Counted from the stretch's first letter, positions 9,299-19,114 are shown. The stretch: DNA of 64,000 nt from Thermoplasmatota archaeon (GCA_023379385.1 JAMCUS010000028.1:1-64000); one strand, 5' to 3'. Numbers and translations: made by a program. Notes: generated from the letters alone by a model not told the origin.

Positions 9299-9382
9299 TG
9301 GTTCGGACCAACCATCTTCATATTGGGTAATATAGTATTGAAATATATATTAATAATGAAATACAACAAAGGGGGCAGATCA
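9299..9382 (+). mobile_element. 84-bp internally deleted IS3-type derivative (MITE-like)
   Basis: Left end tggttcgga..accatcttcatattggg..atatatattaataatgaaatacaa matches 29857ff; ends with the same right tip ggggcagatca. Confidence 0.65.
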
Positions 9383-9430
9383 GTGTATCTATCTTTCTGT
9401 CTCCAATAAGTTCTGCTCATATTTTTAAAC

Positions 9431-9528
9431 GGGCGTGGTGGGATTTGAACCCACGGCCACCGGCTTAGGAAACCGATGCTATAGACCATCATGATTTATG
9501 ATGTATATCCATGCTAAGCCACACGCCC
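9431..9528 (-). tRNA. tRNA-Arg (anticodon CCT) with a 24-nt intron in the D-loop (9485..9508)
   Basis: Acceptor GGGCGTG/CACGCCC, T-arm GTGGG TTCAAAT CCCAC, anticodon loop TTCCTAA. Removing ATATACATCATAAATCATGATGGT gives D-loop AGCATGGCTA with A14, G15, GG18-19 and A21. Confidence 0.85.
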
Positions 9529-9556
9529 TTTACATTTTACATAGATGTCAAATGTT

Positions 9557-10414
9557 CTATTTTATCTTTGCACCGCAATTTGGGCATATGTCAATCGTTG
9601 CTTCATATTTTAACTTGCACACCGGGCATATTTTTCCTACAATTTTGACATCACTTATAGTATGGTGATGCACCTTAACTATATCTCTCTGCTTTTTCTC
9701 TACAGTGATCAGAGGTGGCGTATCATGGGCAGGTGGCTGTACTCTCACTACATCCCTGCTGTATACCATTTTTTTATCTGTTTTCGTAGGAACATTAACG
9801 GGTATGTATGGTGTATTAACAACAGGTCTCAGATCTAATTTATTAATATCCATTTTTTCAGCATTACCGTAATGCAGTTGTGTATCTCTATCCCTGCTAT
9901 CTTTTGGTTTGTTATCATCACCGGAGGTTATTAACCCGTATATGATAGCAAGAGCACCTCCGGTAATTACGGGTATTCCTATATATTCCAGACTTTTATA
10001 TGATTTTATATTCAATCCAAAATTAGCGCTTATTATTGATGATGTGGCTGCTGCATATATATAAATTACATATTCACTGGAACTGTTTGATACAAATGTT
10101 ATTGCATTGCTGATACCGTATCCATAAGCATAGGCAGAACCATTGACATTTCCTGTATCTCCTGTAGCATTAAAAGCCTGCCATATCTGGTACGTAACAA
10201 CACCTACTGTGATGTTTACATTGGAACTCCATGTAATGGTTACCTTCCCGTTAAATGGTACAGTTATAGGTGTGGAGGTAAAATATTCTCCGTATAACGA
10301 TCCGGACTGATTCAATGTAAATTTTGTATTACTGGTTGTGGGCATATGTGCATATACCAGTGTTACGCCTATAACAGCCAATACAAATCCCAATATAAAC
10401 AGAGAAGTTTTCAC
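9557..10414 (-). CDS. Membrane/secreted protein with C-terminal zinc ribbon
   Basis: N-terminal TM segment, second TM YIGIPVITGGALAIIYGLI, C-terminal CPVCKLKYEATIDICPNCGAKIK. Confidence 0.65.
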   Translation of the reverse strand: MKTSLFILGFVLAVIGVTLVYAHMPTTSNTKFTLNQSGSLYGEYFTSTPITVPFNGKVTITWSSNVNITVGVVTYQIWQAFNATGDTGNVNGSAYAYGYGISNAITFVSNSSSEYVIYIYAAATSSIISANFGLNIKSYKSLEYIGIPVITGGALAIIYGLITSGDDNKPKDSRDRDTQLHYGNAEKMDINKLDLRPVVNTPYIPVNVPTKTDKKMVYSRDVVRVQPPAHDTPPLITVEKKQRDIVKVHHHTISDVKIVGKICPVCKLKYEATIDICPNCGAKIK

Positions 10415-10485
10415 TGATAGGTTAAATATATTTTCTATTAATAAAGTTAATTAACCTTCTTGATTATTTTATTGTTTGTGTAAAT

Positions 10486-11202
10486 ATGAAAAAATTTGAA
10501 GAGTTAAGGTCCGGGCAGATTGAGGAACTGGATAAATACAAAACGGTTATTGTTATTCCTGTCGGTTCTATGGAGGCTCATGGTCCGCATCTTCCTGTTG
10601 GTTCCGATATGTTTCAACCGTTAGAGATTCTAGAAGAACTTTCAAAGGAGGAGGCTGATCTTGTTGTTATGCCAGCAATTCCATACGGTGTATGTTATTC
10701 TACATCCAAATTTACTGGCACAGTTGGAATATCGGTAAATGCCCTGAGATCTTTAGTCGAGGATCTTATAGAATCCCTGTATCACAACGGATTCAGAACC
10801 ATTTTAATTCTATCAGGCCACGCAGCATTGTCCCACATGTCTGCCTTAAAAGAGGCCGTGTATAACTCACATGATAGAATGAAAGGGCTTAAAATTGCCG
10901 TTTTATCGGATTATGATCTTGCCTATAAATTGAAAAATAAAATGGTTCCAGAAGATGATGGGCATGGCGGCATGCTGGAGACTTCCAGGATCATGGTATC
11001 ACATCATAATCTTATAGGTGAATTACCTGATGAACATCATGCTAATATTCCTCAATTCATTATTCCCGGAGATATAACCGTATACTGGAAATATTCATAC
11101 AGCGGGAATCCAGTAAATGCATCGGTTGAACTGGGCATGCACTGTAATGATTTCATAGTATCTGAGCTAAAAAAATTAATTGCAGAATTGAGGAGAATGT
11201 GA
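10486..11202 (+). CDS. Creatininase-family amidohydrolase
   Basis: VIVIPVGSMEAHGPHLPVGSDMFQPLEI and SGHAALSHMSAL, DDGHGGMLETS motifs. Confidence 0.85.
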   Translation: MKKFEELRSGQIEELDKYKTVIVIPVGSMEAHGPHLPVGSDMFQPLEILEELSKEEADLVVMPAIPYGVCYSTSKFTGTVGISVNALRSLVEDLIESLYHNGFRTILILSGHAALSHMSALKEAVYNSHDRMKGLKIAVLSDYDLAYKLKNKMVPEDDGHGGMLETSRIMVSHHNLIGELPDEHHANIPQFIIPGDITVYWKYSYSGNPVNASVELGMHCNDFIVSELKKLIAELRRM

Positions 11203-11208
11203 ATAGTT

Positions 11209-11895
11209 ATGAATGCAGAATCCAATAAAATAAGATCCGCTACGGAAGCCTTATCGTATATTAAAGACGGAATGGTTATAGGATTGGGATCCGGAACAAC
11301 TGCTTCAATATTCATAAAACTGGTTGGCGAGTTCATAAGAGATAACCGTATTGACGTAATAGGGGTAGCTACGTCAACGGCTTCATATGATCTGGCAAAG
11401 AACATTGGCATTCCCATGCAGGCTTTAGAGGATACAACAGATATAGATATAACCTTTGACGGCGCTGATGAAGTAGATCCTGAACTTAATCTCATAAAGG
11501 GTAAAGGAGGTGCACTTTTCAGGGAAAAGATTGTAGCGCTCATGTCTGACAGATTGGTTATAATGGTTGATGATTCCAAAATTGTTCACAGGCTGGGTGA
11601 AAAGGGTATTTTACCGGTAGAGGTGATACCGGTAGCACTTAATCTGGTGATCTCGTCCATGAATAATCTCAATATCCAGCATCATATGCGGATGAATAAC
11701 AGGCAGTATTACACAACAGACAACGGAAACTATGTGATGGATGTGTGCACTGAAGGGATAGAAAACACCATAACGTTATCTGAAAAACTTAAAAGCATAA
11801 CGGGCGTTATAGATACTGGCCTATTCCACAATCTTGCAGATGTGGTTATAATCGCATACGAGAATGGAAAGGTTAAAAAATTACAGAAAAGTTGA
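11209..11895 (+). CDS. rpiA: Ribose-5-phosphate isomerase A
   Basis: VIGLGSGTTASIFI, DITFDGADEVDPELNLIKGKGGALFREKIVA. Confidence 0.93.
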   Translation: MNAESNKIRSATEALSYIKDGMVIGLGSGTTASIFIKLVGEFIRDNRIDVIGVATSTASYDLAKNIGIPMQALEDTTDIDITFDGADEVDPELNLIKGKGGALFREKIVALMSDRLVIMVDDSKIVHRLGEKGILPVEVIPVALNLVISSMNNLNIQHHMRMNNRQYYTTDNGNYVMDVCTEGIENTITLSEKLKSITGVIDTGLFHNLADVVIIAYENGKVKKLQKS

Positions 11896-11896
11896 T

Positions 11897-12271
11897 CTAC
11901 TTTCCCCTGGAGGAGCCGATCTTTTTCAGTGTATCTATGTTGTTTTTTATATCATCTATTTTCTGTTCGTTCAGTTTAACTATTTCCGCAATAATTTCGG
12001 AAATTGTCTTCTGCAGCTTATAATAGTGCACTGGTCTACCTTTTCCCTCTTTCTTGATGTCCCTCTTGGTTACCCAGCCACGGTTTCTTAATTCCTGTAC
12101 TGAAATTGATACTTCCGGTTGTCTCAGTCCTGTAGAACCCTCTATTTCTATAGAGGTTGTCTCATCCAATGTGGATATAAACACCAATGTTTTTGCCACG
12201 TTTTTAGGAATGGTTGCCTTTATTAATGCATTCATAAAATCCTCATCTTGGGAATTTAATTTATTTGCCAT
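11897..12271 (-). CDS. Winged-helix transcriptional regulator
   Basis: IEGSTGLRQPEVSISVQELRNRGWVTKRDIKKEGKGRPVHYYKL. Confidence 0.7.
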   Translation of the reverse strand: MANKLNSQDEDFMNALIKATIPKNVAKTLVFISTLDETTSIEIEGSTGLRQPEVSISVQELRNRGWVTKRDIKKEGKGRPVHYYKLQKTISEIIAEIVKLNEQKIDDIKNNIDTLKKIGSSRGK

Positions 12272-12479
12272 TATTTACACCTGATAACTATATTAAATTA
12301 ATCATATATATTATTTTCCCTTTTTTTTATTAATTATATATAAATGCTTTTGTTATGTCTGTTATTTATATAACCATCATACATATATATAATTTTCATG
12401 ATTTAAATAAGGCTATTTATCTATTGAAAATTAAATTATTATACGATATGGAAACGTGCAGCTGGTAACCGTTTTAGTT

Positions 12480-12785
12480 TATGGATTGATACGGGTAAAT
12501 ACGTAGAATTCGTGGATCCGAACAGTACAGGTCAGTTATGCTCACGTTGTGGAGCAGTCGTAAAGAAAAATCTGCCCGTAAGAATCCATAGTTGTAATAA
12601 CTGTGGATTGGAAATGGATAGGGCTCTTAACGCTGCTCTGAACATAAGAGGGGGTACATACGGACTGTGTGGAACTCTGTAAAAAGGTCTGCGGATGCTC
12701 TGACCACTACTCAGACAGCCGAGCAAGTCGGAAGTATGAAGCAGGAAGCTCCGATACTTTAGCTGGGAGAGGATGTCACGAATTA
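12480..12785 (+). mobile_element. IS200/IS605-type relic: TnpB C-terminus (about 12494..12682) plus right end
   Basis: GKYVEFVDPNSTGQLCSRCGAVVKKNLPVRIHSCNNCGLEMDRALNAALNIRGGTYGLCGTL*: zinc finger and DxxxA..N motif of TnpB; downstream ~100 bp matches the 50959..51056 copy. Confidence 0.85.
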
Positions 12786-12789
12786 TTCA

Positions 12790-13611
12790 TCATCCTATTT
12801 CGAAATCTTTATCAATGATTGTAGCTTCCACACCTACAATGCCTGCAACCACTTCAAAATATTCTTTTATGCCCGATGTATTTATCTTGTTCTTGAGAAG
12901 GTCATCTACCTGAAATATTCCTGCAGAATTCTTCATATTTATTTTCAATAGTATTGGTTTTTTAGAACCTTCCAGAATATCTATTGAATCAATTGACATT
13001 GCAGATACTGAGTGTATATTGACTTTTCCTGCGTGAAAAGGTATTCTTGCTCTTCCTTTGGCCATATCCAGTGCATCTGCTATCTTTACAACACCCGCTT
13101 CTACAGTCAAAGGTGTTATGTCAGATCTATGAGAATATATACTGTGTAACGTTTCATACTTCACAATTGTTTTTTGCTCTTCGCTGTACAGATCATGCAG
13201 CAACCTGTCAATAATAGGCATGGAAATGTAAACGCTCATCATTTCATGATCGTCTCTGTGAATGGAATGACCTATGTCGTGCAGTATTGACCCCAGGAAT
13301 ACAACAATCTCGGCATCCTCGTTTTTCAATTTATAATCCTTAACAATACTTGGCGTTACCCCTCCTTTTACAAGCATTCTTAAAATCTTCAGAGCTATAT
13401 TGGTTACAATTTTTATATGCACGGGACCATGATCATTCATCCCAATTCTATCAATTGCTGTTATATTGGATGCCTTCCATAAAGTATTCAACTCCACATC
13501 AATAACAACCTTATTGAGCAAAGCCTCCAGTTTATTGTTGTTCTGAATCGGTATATTAAAATTTGACATGTTCTTATCGCTTATTTTGATGGTAATATCA
13601 GTATATAACAT
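12790..13611 (-). CDS. HD-domain phosphohydrolase
   Basis: GSILHDIGHSIHRDDHE; KIADALDMAKGR. Confidence 0.8.
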   Translation of the reverse strand: MLYTDITIKISDKNMSNFNIPIQNNNKLEALLNKVVIDVELNTLWKASNITAIDRIGMNDHGPVHIKIVTNIALKILRMLVKGGVTPSIVKDYKLKNEDAEIVVFLGSILHDIGHSIHRDDHEMMSVYISMPIIDRLLHDLYSEEQKTIVKYETLHSIYSHRSDITPLTVEAGVVKIADALDMAKGRARIPFHAGKVNIHSVSAMSIDSIDILEGSKKPILLKINMKNSAGIFQVDDLLKNKINTSGIKEYFEVVAGIVGVEATIIDKDFEIG

Positions 13612-13832
13612 TTCAGGATAACCTTGTAAAATAACTGGTTGTGTTATTCACCTGTAAAATGGAATTGTTGCGGCTTAATTTGCATTCAATATATCCGTAT
13701 AAAGGTTTTTATTGCACAGAATTCCGTCACGAGTGTTTTTGCAAATGTATGGGATAAACCTAACTGACTATTTTATTCACAGCTAATCTGATGGCTGAAA
13801 AGTGATGGTAAAACTAATATAGTACGCTTCAA

Positions 13833-14067
13833 TACTTATAAGTGGTGTAAATACAACCAAACCACCTGCAGGGCGATAGCTGGATCTGCCAGATATGATC
13901 TGGCATATGTGATTGTATACCTTGGTATGGAGTCGACGATAGTCTATTCAGCCAGATATACGCACCAGTACGGGCATCTCTGCAATGGGCATTTGGCTGT
14001 AAGCGATGGGATCAGTACTGGGGTGTGGAATTTCATCAAAAAAATTGACTACGCTAGGTAGCAGGGG
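13833..14067 (+). ncRNA. Candidate structured RNA of unknown class
   Basis: GC-richer than surroundings; perfect stems TGCCAGAT/ATCTGGCA, CCAGTAC/GTACTGG (distal) and GTAGCA/TGCTAC; no supported ORF before the ATG at 14109. Confidence 0.3.
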
Positions 14068-14108
14068 TGTGCTACACGAAAAAGTGATGATTGATAGAGG
14101 TGTTTTAA

Positions 14109-14581
14109 TGACTGTATGTCCAAATTGTAAAAGTGATGTGCGCATATCGGTGGGTAAAAGTGGGTACTGTACAACCTGTAAAACAGTTGTTCAGTTAGAA
14201 AGTGAAGCAGCTATTGATGACAGAAGTAATCTTTCAAAAAATAATGCAGATATGAATACAGAAAAAGCCAGAATGAATCTTATTCCTGCATTATTAGATA
14301 TTGATAGGAATCTGGATCTACCTGCAACAACAGCCAAAAAGATCACATTCACAAACAGTACAGATAGCAAACTAAAACCCCCCGCTGTTGAATCATATAA
14401 AACAGAAAACAGAATCAATACCGATGCGTACATGAACCATCCATATAGCAACCACATAAGAACCATTCCAAGAGGCCCCCACGAAAGTGCAGGATTTGAT
14501 ACAGGCAACTGCAATGGATGCGGTTCAAGACTTATTTCTGGTGGAAGGTTCTGTCCACGCTGTGGAACACCGCAGTGGTAA
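14109..14581 (+). CDS. Zinc-ribbon protein with N- and C-terminal ribbons
   Basis: MTVCPNCKSDVRISVGKSGYCTTCKTVV ... CNGCGSRLISGGRFCPRCGTPQW. Internal ATG preferred over 14006. Confidence 0.65.
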
Positions 14582-14641
14582 TAAACAATAAATAGATTTA
14601 TAACTACCTTTTTTATATCGTATGAGTGGTGACAATATTAA

Positions 14642-15109
14642 ATGCTTCCAATACCATCTAGATTTTTTATAACGTCTGGTAAAGCTGTAAATAAAATATC
14701 TGATCTCAATGCTTTTGATCTTGCCCTCATAGCTGCTGGAATTGGAGAAGAGAATCTGGTTTCCGTATCCTCTATTCTCCCTGTAGGAATAAAACAGGTG
14801 GAACGTAAGGTACTTCCTATGGGCGCAATAACGCATTGTGTTCTTGCACAGCAGCGTGGTGGAGAGGGTGAGTTGATATCAGCCGGTATTGCATACGCCT
14901 TCAGGGAGGACGGAATGGGTGGGTACGTAGCAGAAGGGCACATCCATGGAACACAGAAAAGTCTGAAGGAATTTTTGAAATGGAGAATGGAGGAAATGGC
15001 TGGGTTCAGAAAGATTGTGTTAAAGAAGATAAACTATAAAACAGAGGAGCTATCCATACCCATGGATCACTACGGCGTCTGCATTGCAGCATGTGTATTT
15101 CTCTTTTAG
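14642..15109 (+). CDS. pdaD: Pyruvoyl-dependent arginine decarboxylase
   Basis: GIGEENLVSVSSILP (self-cleavage region), GAITHCVLAQQRGGEGELISAGIAYAF, MDHYGVCIAACVF. Confidence 0.9.
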   Translation: MLPIPSRFFITSGKAVNKISDLNAFDLALIAAGIGEENLVSVSSILPVGIKQVERKVLPMGAITHCVLAQQRGGEGELISAGIAYAFREDGMGGYVAEGHIHGTQKSLKEFLKWRMEEMAGFRKIVLKKINYKTEELSIPMDHYGVCIAACVFLF

Positions 15110-15234
15110 GTATCTGTACACCGTTTATAAAAAACCAGCAGATAATGTGTTATATACATCCCGAAAAGATATACGGGATTTGCTTATGACACAGTGTAGC
15201 CTGATGGTTTATCATCGGCGAAGAGGTTGCATAA

Positions 15235-15792
15235 ATGAAAAGTCAGATAAGAGTAATTGCTTTTGATGATGGACCCTTTACATTCAGGGAAAAAAAGGAT
15301 AATGTTATTGCTGTCATATGTCGATTGCCTGCATATATTGAGGGTATTGATAGTTTTACAGTAACAGTAGACGGTACAGATTCCACAGATTATATGATTG
15401 ATGTTATCTCAAACAGCAAATTCAAAAAATCGCTCAATATCATAATGATTAACGGTATAGCCTTTGCCGGATTCAATATAGTAGATATGGATAGACTCTA
15501 TAGAATGACTTCTATACCTGTCATAACAGTAACCAGAAAGAATCCCGATATTGATCTCATGATCTCTGCAATTAAAAAGAGGTTTTTAGACTGGGAGGCA
15601 AGAGCTTCATTAATACAGAACAAAAAAACATATATGATTGAGCATATGAATCATAAATTATGGATTTCTTGCAGCGGTATTGAGTATGATATTGCCAGAA
15701 CCATTGTTATTAATTCAATATATTATGGCAATTACCCTGAAGCGTTGAGAATTGCACACATTATCGCTGGTGGCGTTGCTAAACTTCACTGA
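15235..15792 (+). CDS. DUF99 family protein (endonuclease V-like fold)
   Basis: IRVIAFDDGPF ... INGIAFAGFNIVDMDRLYRMTSIPVITVTRKNPD. Confidence 0.8.
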   Translation: MKSQIRVIAFDDGPFTFREKKDNVIAVICRLPAYIEGIDSFTVTVDGTDSTDYMIDVISNSKFKKSLNIIMINGIAFAGFNIVDMDRLYRMTSIPVITVTRKNPDIDLMISAIKKRFLDWEARASLIQNKKTYMIEHMNHKLWISCSGIEYDIARTIVINSIYYGNYPEALRIAHIIAGGVAKLH

Positions 15793-15831
15793 ATTTAATA
15801 CAGAATATGCCTTATTTTATGGATTGTTAAG

Positions 15832-16395
15832 GGTATGGGGGAAGCTATAAAACTCCTTCCTTTAGGGTGGAGATATATGGAATTCCCCCCATCTTTCTTA
15901 ACAAAGTTTTTATTAGAATATATATATATATTTAGTTATGATTAGAACTTACGAATGCAGACCGTATCCAAATAAGAAAATTATCCAAATTTTAAATTAT
16001 CAGTTAGATCTTTGCAGGCAGTTATACAACTGCGCTTTAAAACAACGCCAGTTAACATATAAAATGTCCGGCGTATCTATCAGCTATAATAGGCAGGCTA
16101 CTGAACTGCCTGATATTAAAAAGGATTCCAAATTAATTGCGTACAGCAATATCTATTCTCAAGTTTTACAGAATGCCCTTAATAGAGTTGATTTAGCCTT
16201 CAATAAATTCTTTGATAATCTTAAATCAAACAGTAGAACTAAGGCTGGATACCCGCATTATAACTCATACGGACAATACAGATCTTTAACCTACACGCAA
16301 TCGTGATTTAAAATAAATAATAATAAATTGATAAATTGTCCATCTCTAAAATAGTCCTGATCAAAATAATTCTGCATAGAGAATTAATCGGTAAT
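15832..16395 (+). mobile_element. IS200/IS605-type relic: left end plus truncated TnpB N-terminus (CDS fragment 15938..16306 and beyond the stop)
   Basis: MIRTYECRPYPNKKIIQILNYQLDLCRQLYNCALKQRQ is a TnpB N-terminus; in-frame TGA at 16304, after which homology to the 50-kb copy continues to about 16395. Confidence 0.8.
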
Positions 16396-16399
16396 ATTA

Positions 16400-16518
16400 A
16401 AATGCATATTTCTATTTTTTAAGATAAGCCAAGATAAAGTTGATTTTCCACATCTTCTAATTCCAATGATTACTGGTATATTTGGATGCGTTAACTCCAG
16501 ACTTGGTAGTGATGGCAT
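16400..16518 (-). pseudogene. Fragment of a DUF4143-type AAA ATPase (Walker A region)
   Basis: Minus-strand reading MPSLPSLELTHPNIPVIIGIRRCGKSTLSWLIL parallels KHPTALVILGVRRCGKSTLSQQLLI of the 26469 ATPase. Confidence 0.7.
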
Positions 16519-16895
16519 AATGCGCAATAGCTGGATATTTTATACTTATTTCTGGTAGTAGTGATGGCATAATGCCTCTTTCTAATATTTTAGTTTTAGA
16601 AAGAAAAACATCCCTTTCAATCTCCTAGTTATGTACGATTCTTTTAAATTCTATTGCATCCACGTTACTATAATTTTTTTAGGGTATTTAAAAATTTAAC
16701 TATGAGTATGTAAACAATTAAAAATTGTATACCGTTTAATAATATATCTATTAAAAGGATTGTTGATGCATTACAGATTTTAATTTGCCAGCCTTTAGCT
16801 TTAAAAAAATCACGCATACGTTATCTGGTTTTCAAAAAGGTTTTGTTATAAACATCCACCAATACAGGTCCATGTTTGATATAGCAACGATTCTT

Positions 16896-17426
16896 TCAGC
16901 ATCCAGTAATTGCAGGCGAAACGACGGTTATATTGACAAAAGTACCACCAACATATTTAGTAGATGAAGGTGGTATTGATTCAGTAACTATGTGAATAGT
17001 GTAGGATCCAGGTCCTATAGTCAGACTCTGCCATTTACCACTGCAAAATGTAGATACAATAACCGATGGATTCTGGATTACAAAATAGTAAGGTGATATG
17101 TCTGAGAAATAGAGTGCTATAACTGAAACATCCGAACCAGTGAACGAATCCCCTATCACAACCTTAGTAATTTTTGTGAAAAATCCACTTTTAAAATTAA
17201 TTTTAAAATCCAGACTGGAATTCAGGCCAGATGAATACACCTCCTGTACATACGTAGATATGAGAGAGGCGTTTTGCTTTGCACCATTTACTGTTGAACT
17301 CTGATCATATGTCTTGAACAGTTCAAATATTATCGGTAATGTTATTGCAAGAATTATTACAATGATAATTAACCTCAGTGGTAAATCTTCAACCGCTTTT
17401 TTGCGCATAAAAATTTTTTTATTCAT
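16896..17426 (-). CDS. Type IV pilin-like / archaellum-like membrane protein
   Basis: RKKAVEDLPLRLIIIVIILAITLPIIFELFKTYDQSS N-terminal hydrophobic segment and beta-rich C-terminus. Confidence 0.45.
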   Translation of the reverse strand: MNKKIFMRKKAVEDLPLRLIIIVIILAITLPIIFELFKTYDQSSTVNGAKQNASLISTYVQEVYSSGLNSSLDFKINFKSGFFTKITKVVIGDSFTGSDVSVIALYFSDISPYYFVIQNPSVIVSTFCSGKWQSLTIGPGSYTIHIVTESIPPSSTKYVGGTFVNITVVSPAITGC

Positions 17427-17744
17427 TATATTTTACAGTGCTAAACTCATCTATAAATTTTTCGTATCTGTTTAGCTCTGTGCCAGTGTCTTTTATTAAA
17501 AATAGATTATCGTTTCTTTAATTTCCCAATTATTATCAGTTTTTGGAACTATTTTTGCATAGCTGGTCAATGGATTGCCCTTACTTTTAAACGTTTTTAT
17601 CAGTTTATTATCAGGGTGTTCCTCTTTAAGGTATTGCTCACAGCCTGACTCTAAGCCAAGGCGTTGTAATTTAATTACGCATCTATTTATATTTTCTTTT
17701 GTTTATATACAGGGATTGCATTAACCCTGCCAAAAAAGAGGATG

Positions 17745-18302
17745 TTGTAAAAGGTGTCAAGGAGCGATATGATAGATTTTCTGGTTCCATGGATGAATTA
17801 TCAAAAAGGTTCTAGACTGGAAGTGAATGCCTTTCCATTGGTCATGGCGGTATTGATATCGTTGTCACGGCAACAGGCACGTGGATAGGAACACCGTGGT
17901 TAAAGGCAGAGACGATATAATTGCTGGAAAGAAACTGGGCGGAAGAAATCCGTTGACATTAACCATTGATTGCTAACGCACATGCAGAATATTGTAGATC
18001 CATTTACAAGATGAGATCCCCATTCGTCCTTTCTTGGCATGGGATACAGTCTCAAGAGCAACCAGAAATCGAACGAAGGAATGAGTGAGCCTGATAGGAA
18101 CTAACAGTACCTGTATATCAACAGCAAGGCTGACGAGTTCATGAAAGAGAATCAATCGGTGATATCAGTAGATACAAATAAAAAGAGTTAATATATGTAA
18201 ACCCTATAAACGGTAGATATTCAAATGGCATTTACAACGGAAAACTTCAAGAACAATGGTAAAAAATGGAAAGCTAATGGGGATTATGATCATGTCAAGC
18301 TC
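17745..18302 (+). pseudogene. ISAzo13-type transposase, N-terminal portion, multiply frameshifted
   Basis: YDRFSGSMDELSKRF...SECLSIGHGGIDIVVTATGTWIGT; MGYSLKSNQKSNEGMSEPDR.xQYLYINSKADEFMKENQSVISVDTNKKEL; ENFKNNGKKWKANGDYDHVKL. Confidence 0.7.
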
Positions 18303-18502
18303 TTATCATAGCAATACAGGAAATGTTTGAACAGCATTAAATATACAATTGTACATATAAGTAGATACTATAAAGCAAGAATCTCTCTCAAACTAAAGCA
18401 GATATAAAAATATATATACAAGATAATAATATAAATATTGTAGTTGCTTAGATCACACTCCTTAATCTGAGTGGGTTTACGCTGTATTTGACTAAATAAT
18501 GC

Positions 18503-19114
18503 TTGATAAGAGGTAGTAAGGTTATGCCACCGTCTGCAGTTAAAACAATAAGGGATTTGATTTTCTGGCAATACGCTAAAATTATTTCAACTTCTTCTGG
18601 AATTGGAAAAAAAAATTATGGCTTTATCATGACAAAATTTAAGGAGTTGCAAACCGGCGAAATATCGTGGAACGAAATCAGGGAATATGTAAAAGAGAGA
18701 AAAATAAATGTATGTATTTTTTGTGGTTCTGAAACAGAATTAACAGTTGAACATCTATTTCCAAGAGTGTTAAATGGTCCAGACAATGAAAAAAACATAA
18801 TCTGGATATGTAAAAAATGTAATTCATCAAAAGGATCAAAAAAACTTTATGAATGGTGGACAACCAGGATAGGATTAAAAAACGCTAAATATAACGTACC
18901 TAGAATAGCAGAGGGAAAATATTTAAAATTAATTTATGAATCATTAAAAAAAAGCGATATGCTGGAGTTTGATATTGAAAAGATAAAAAATAAAGTCTGT
19001 CCAGAATGTGATCTTAAAACCCTTTGTAAAAAAGAAAATAGTGAAAATACACTCTCTATTCTCTGTTTAGATAGAATTGCAACAATACGTTTCAAAGAAG
19101 GATACACGGATTAA
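18503..19114 (+). CDS. HNH endonuclease
   Basis: CIFCGSETELTVEHLFPRVLNGPDNEKNIIWICKKCNSSKGSK. True start may be downstream of 18503. Confidence 0.75.
   Translation: MIRGSKVMPPSAVKTIRDLIFWQYAKIISTSSGIGKKNYGFIMTKFKELQTGEISWNEIREYVKERKINVCIFCGSETELTVEHLFPRVLNGPDNEKNIIWICKKCNSSKGSKKLYEWWTTRIGLKNAKYNVPRIAEGKYLKLIYESLKKSDMLEFDIEKIKNKVCPECDLKTLCKKENSENTLSILCLDRIATIRFKEGYTD

Noticed and set aside
9247-9492. 81-aa minus ORF
   Set aside because: Overlaps the tRNA-Arg gene and the MITE-like element.
13833-14067. RNase P RNA or SRP RNA
   Set aside because: I could not find the conserved core motifs (e.g. GAGGAAAGTCC-type or the SRP helix 8 tetraloop context); left as unknown structured RNA.
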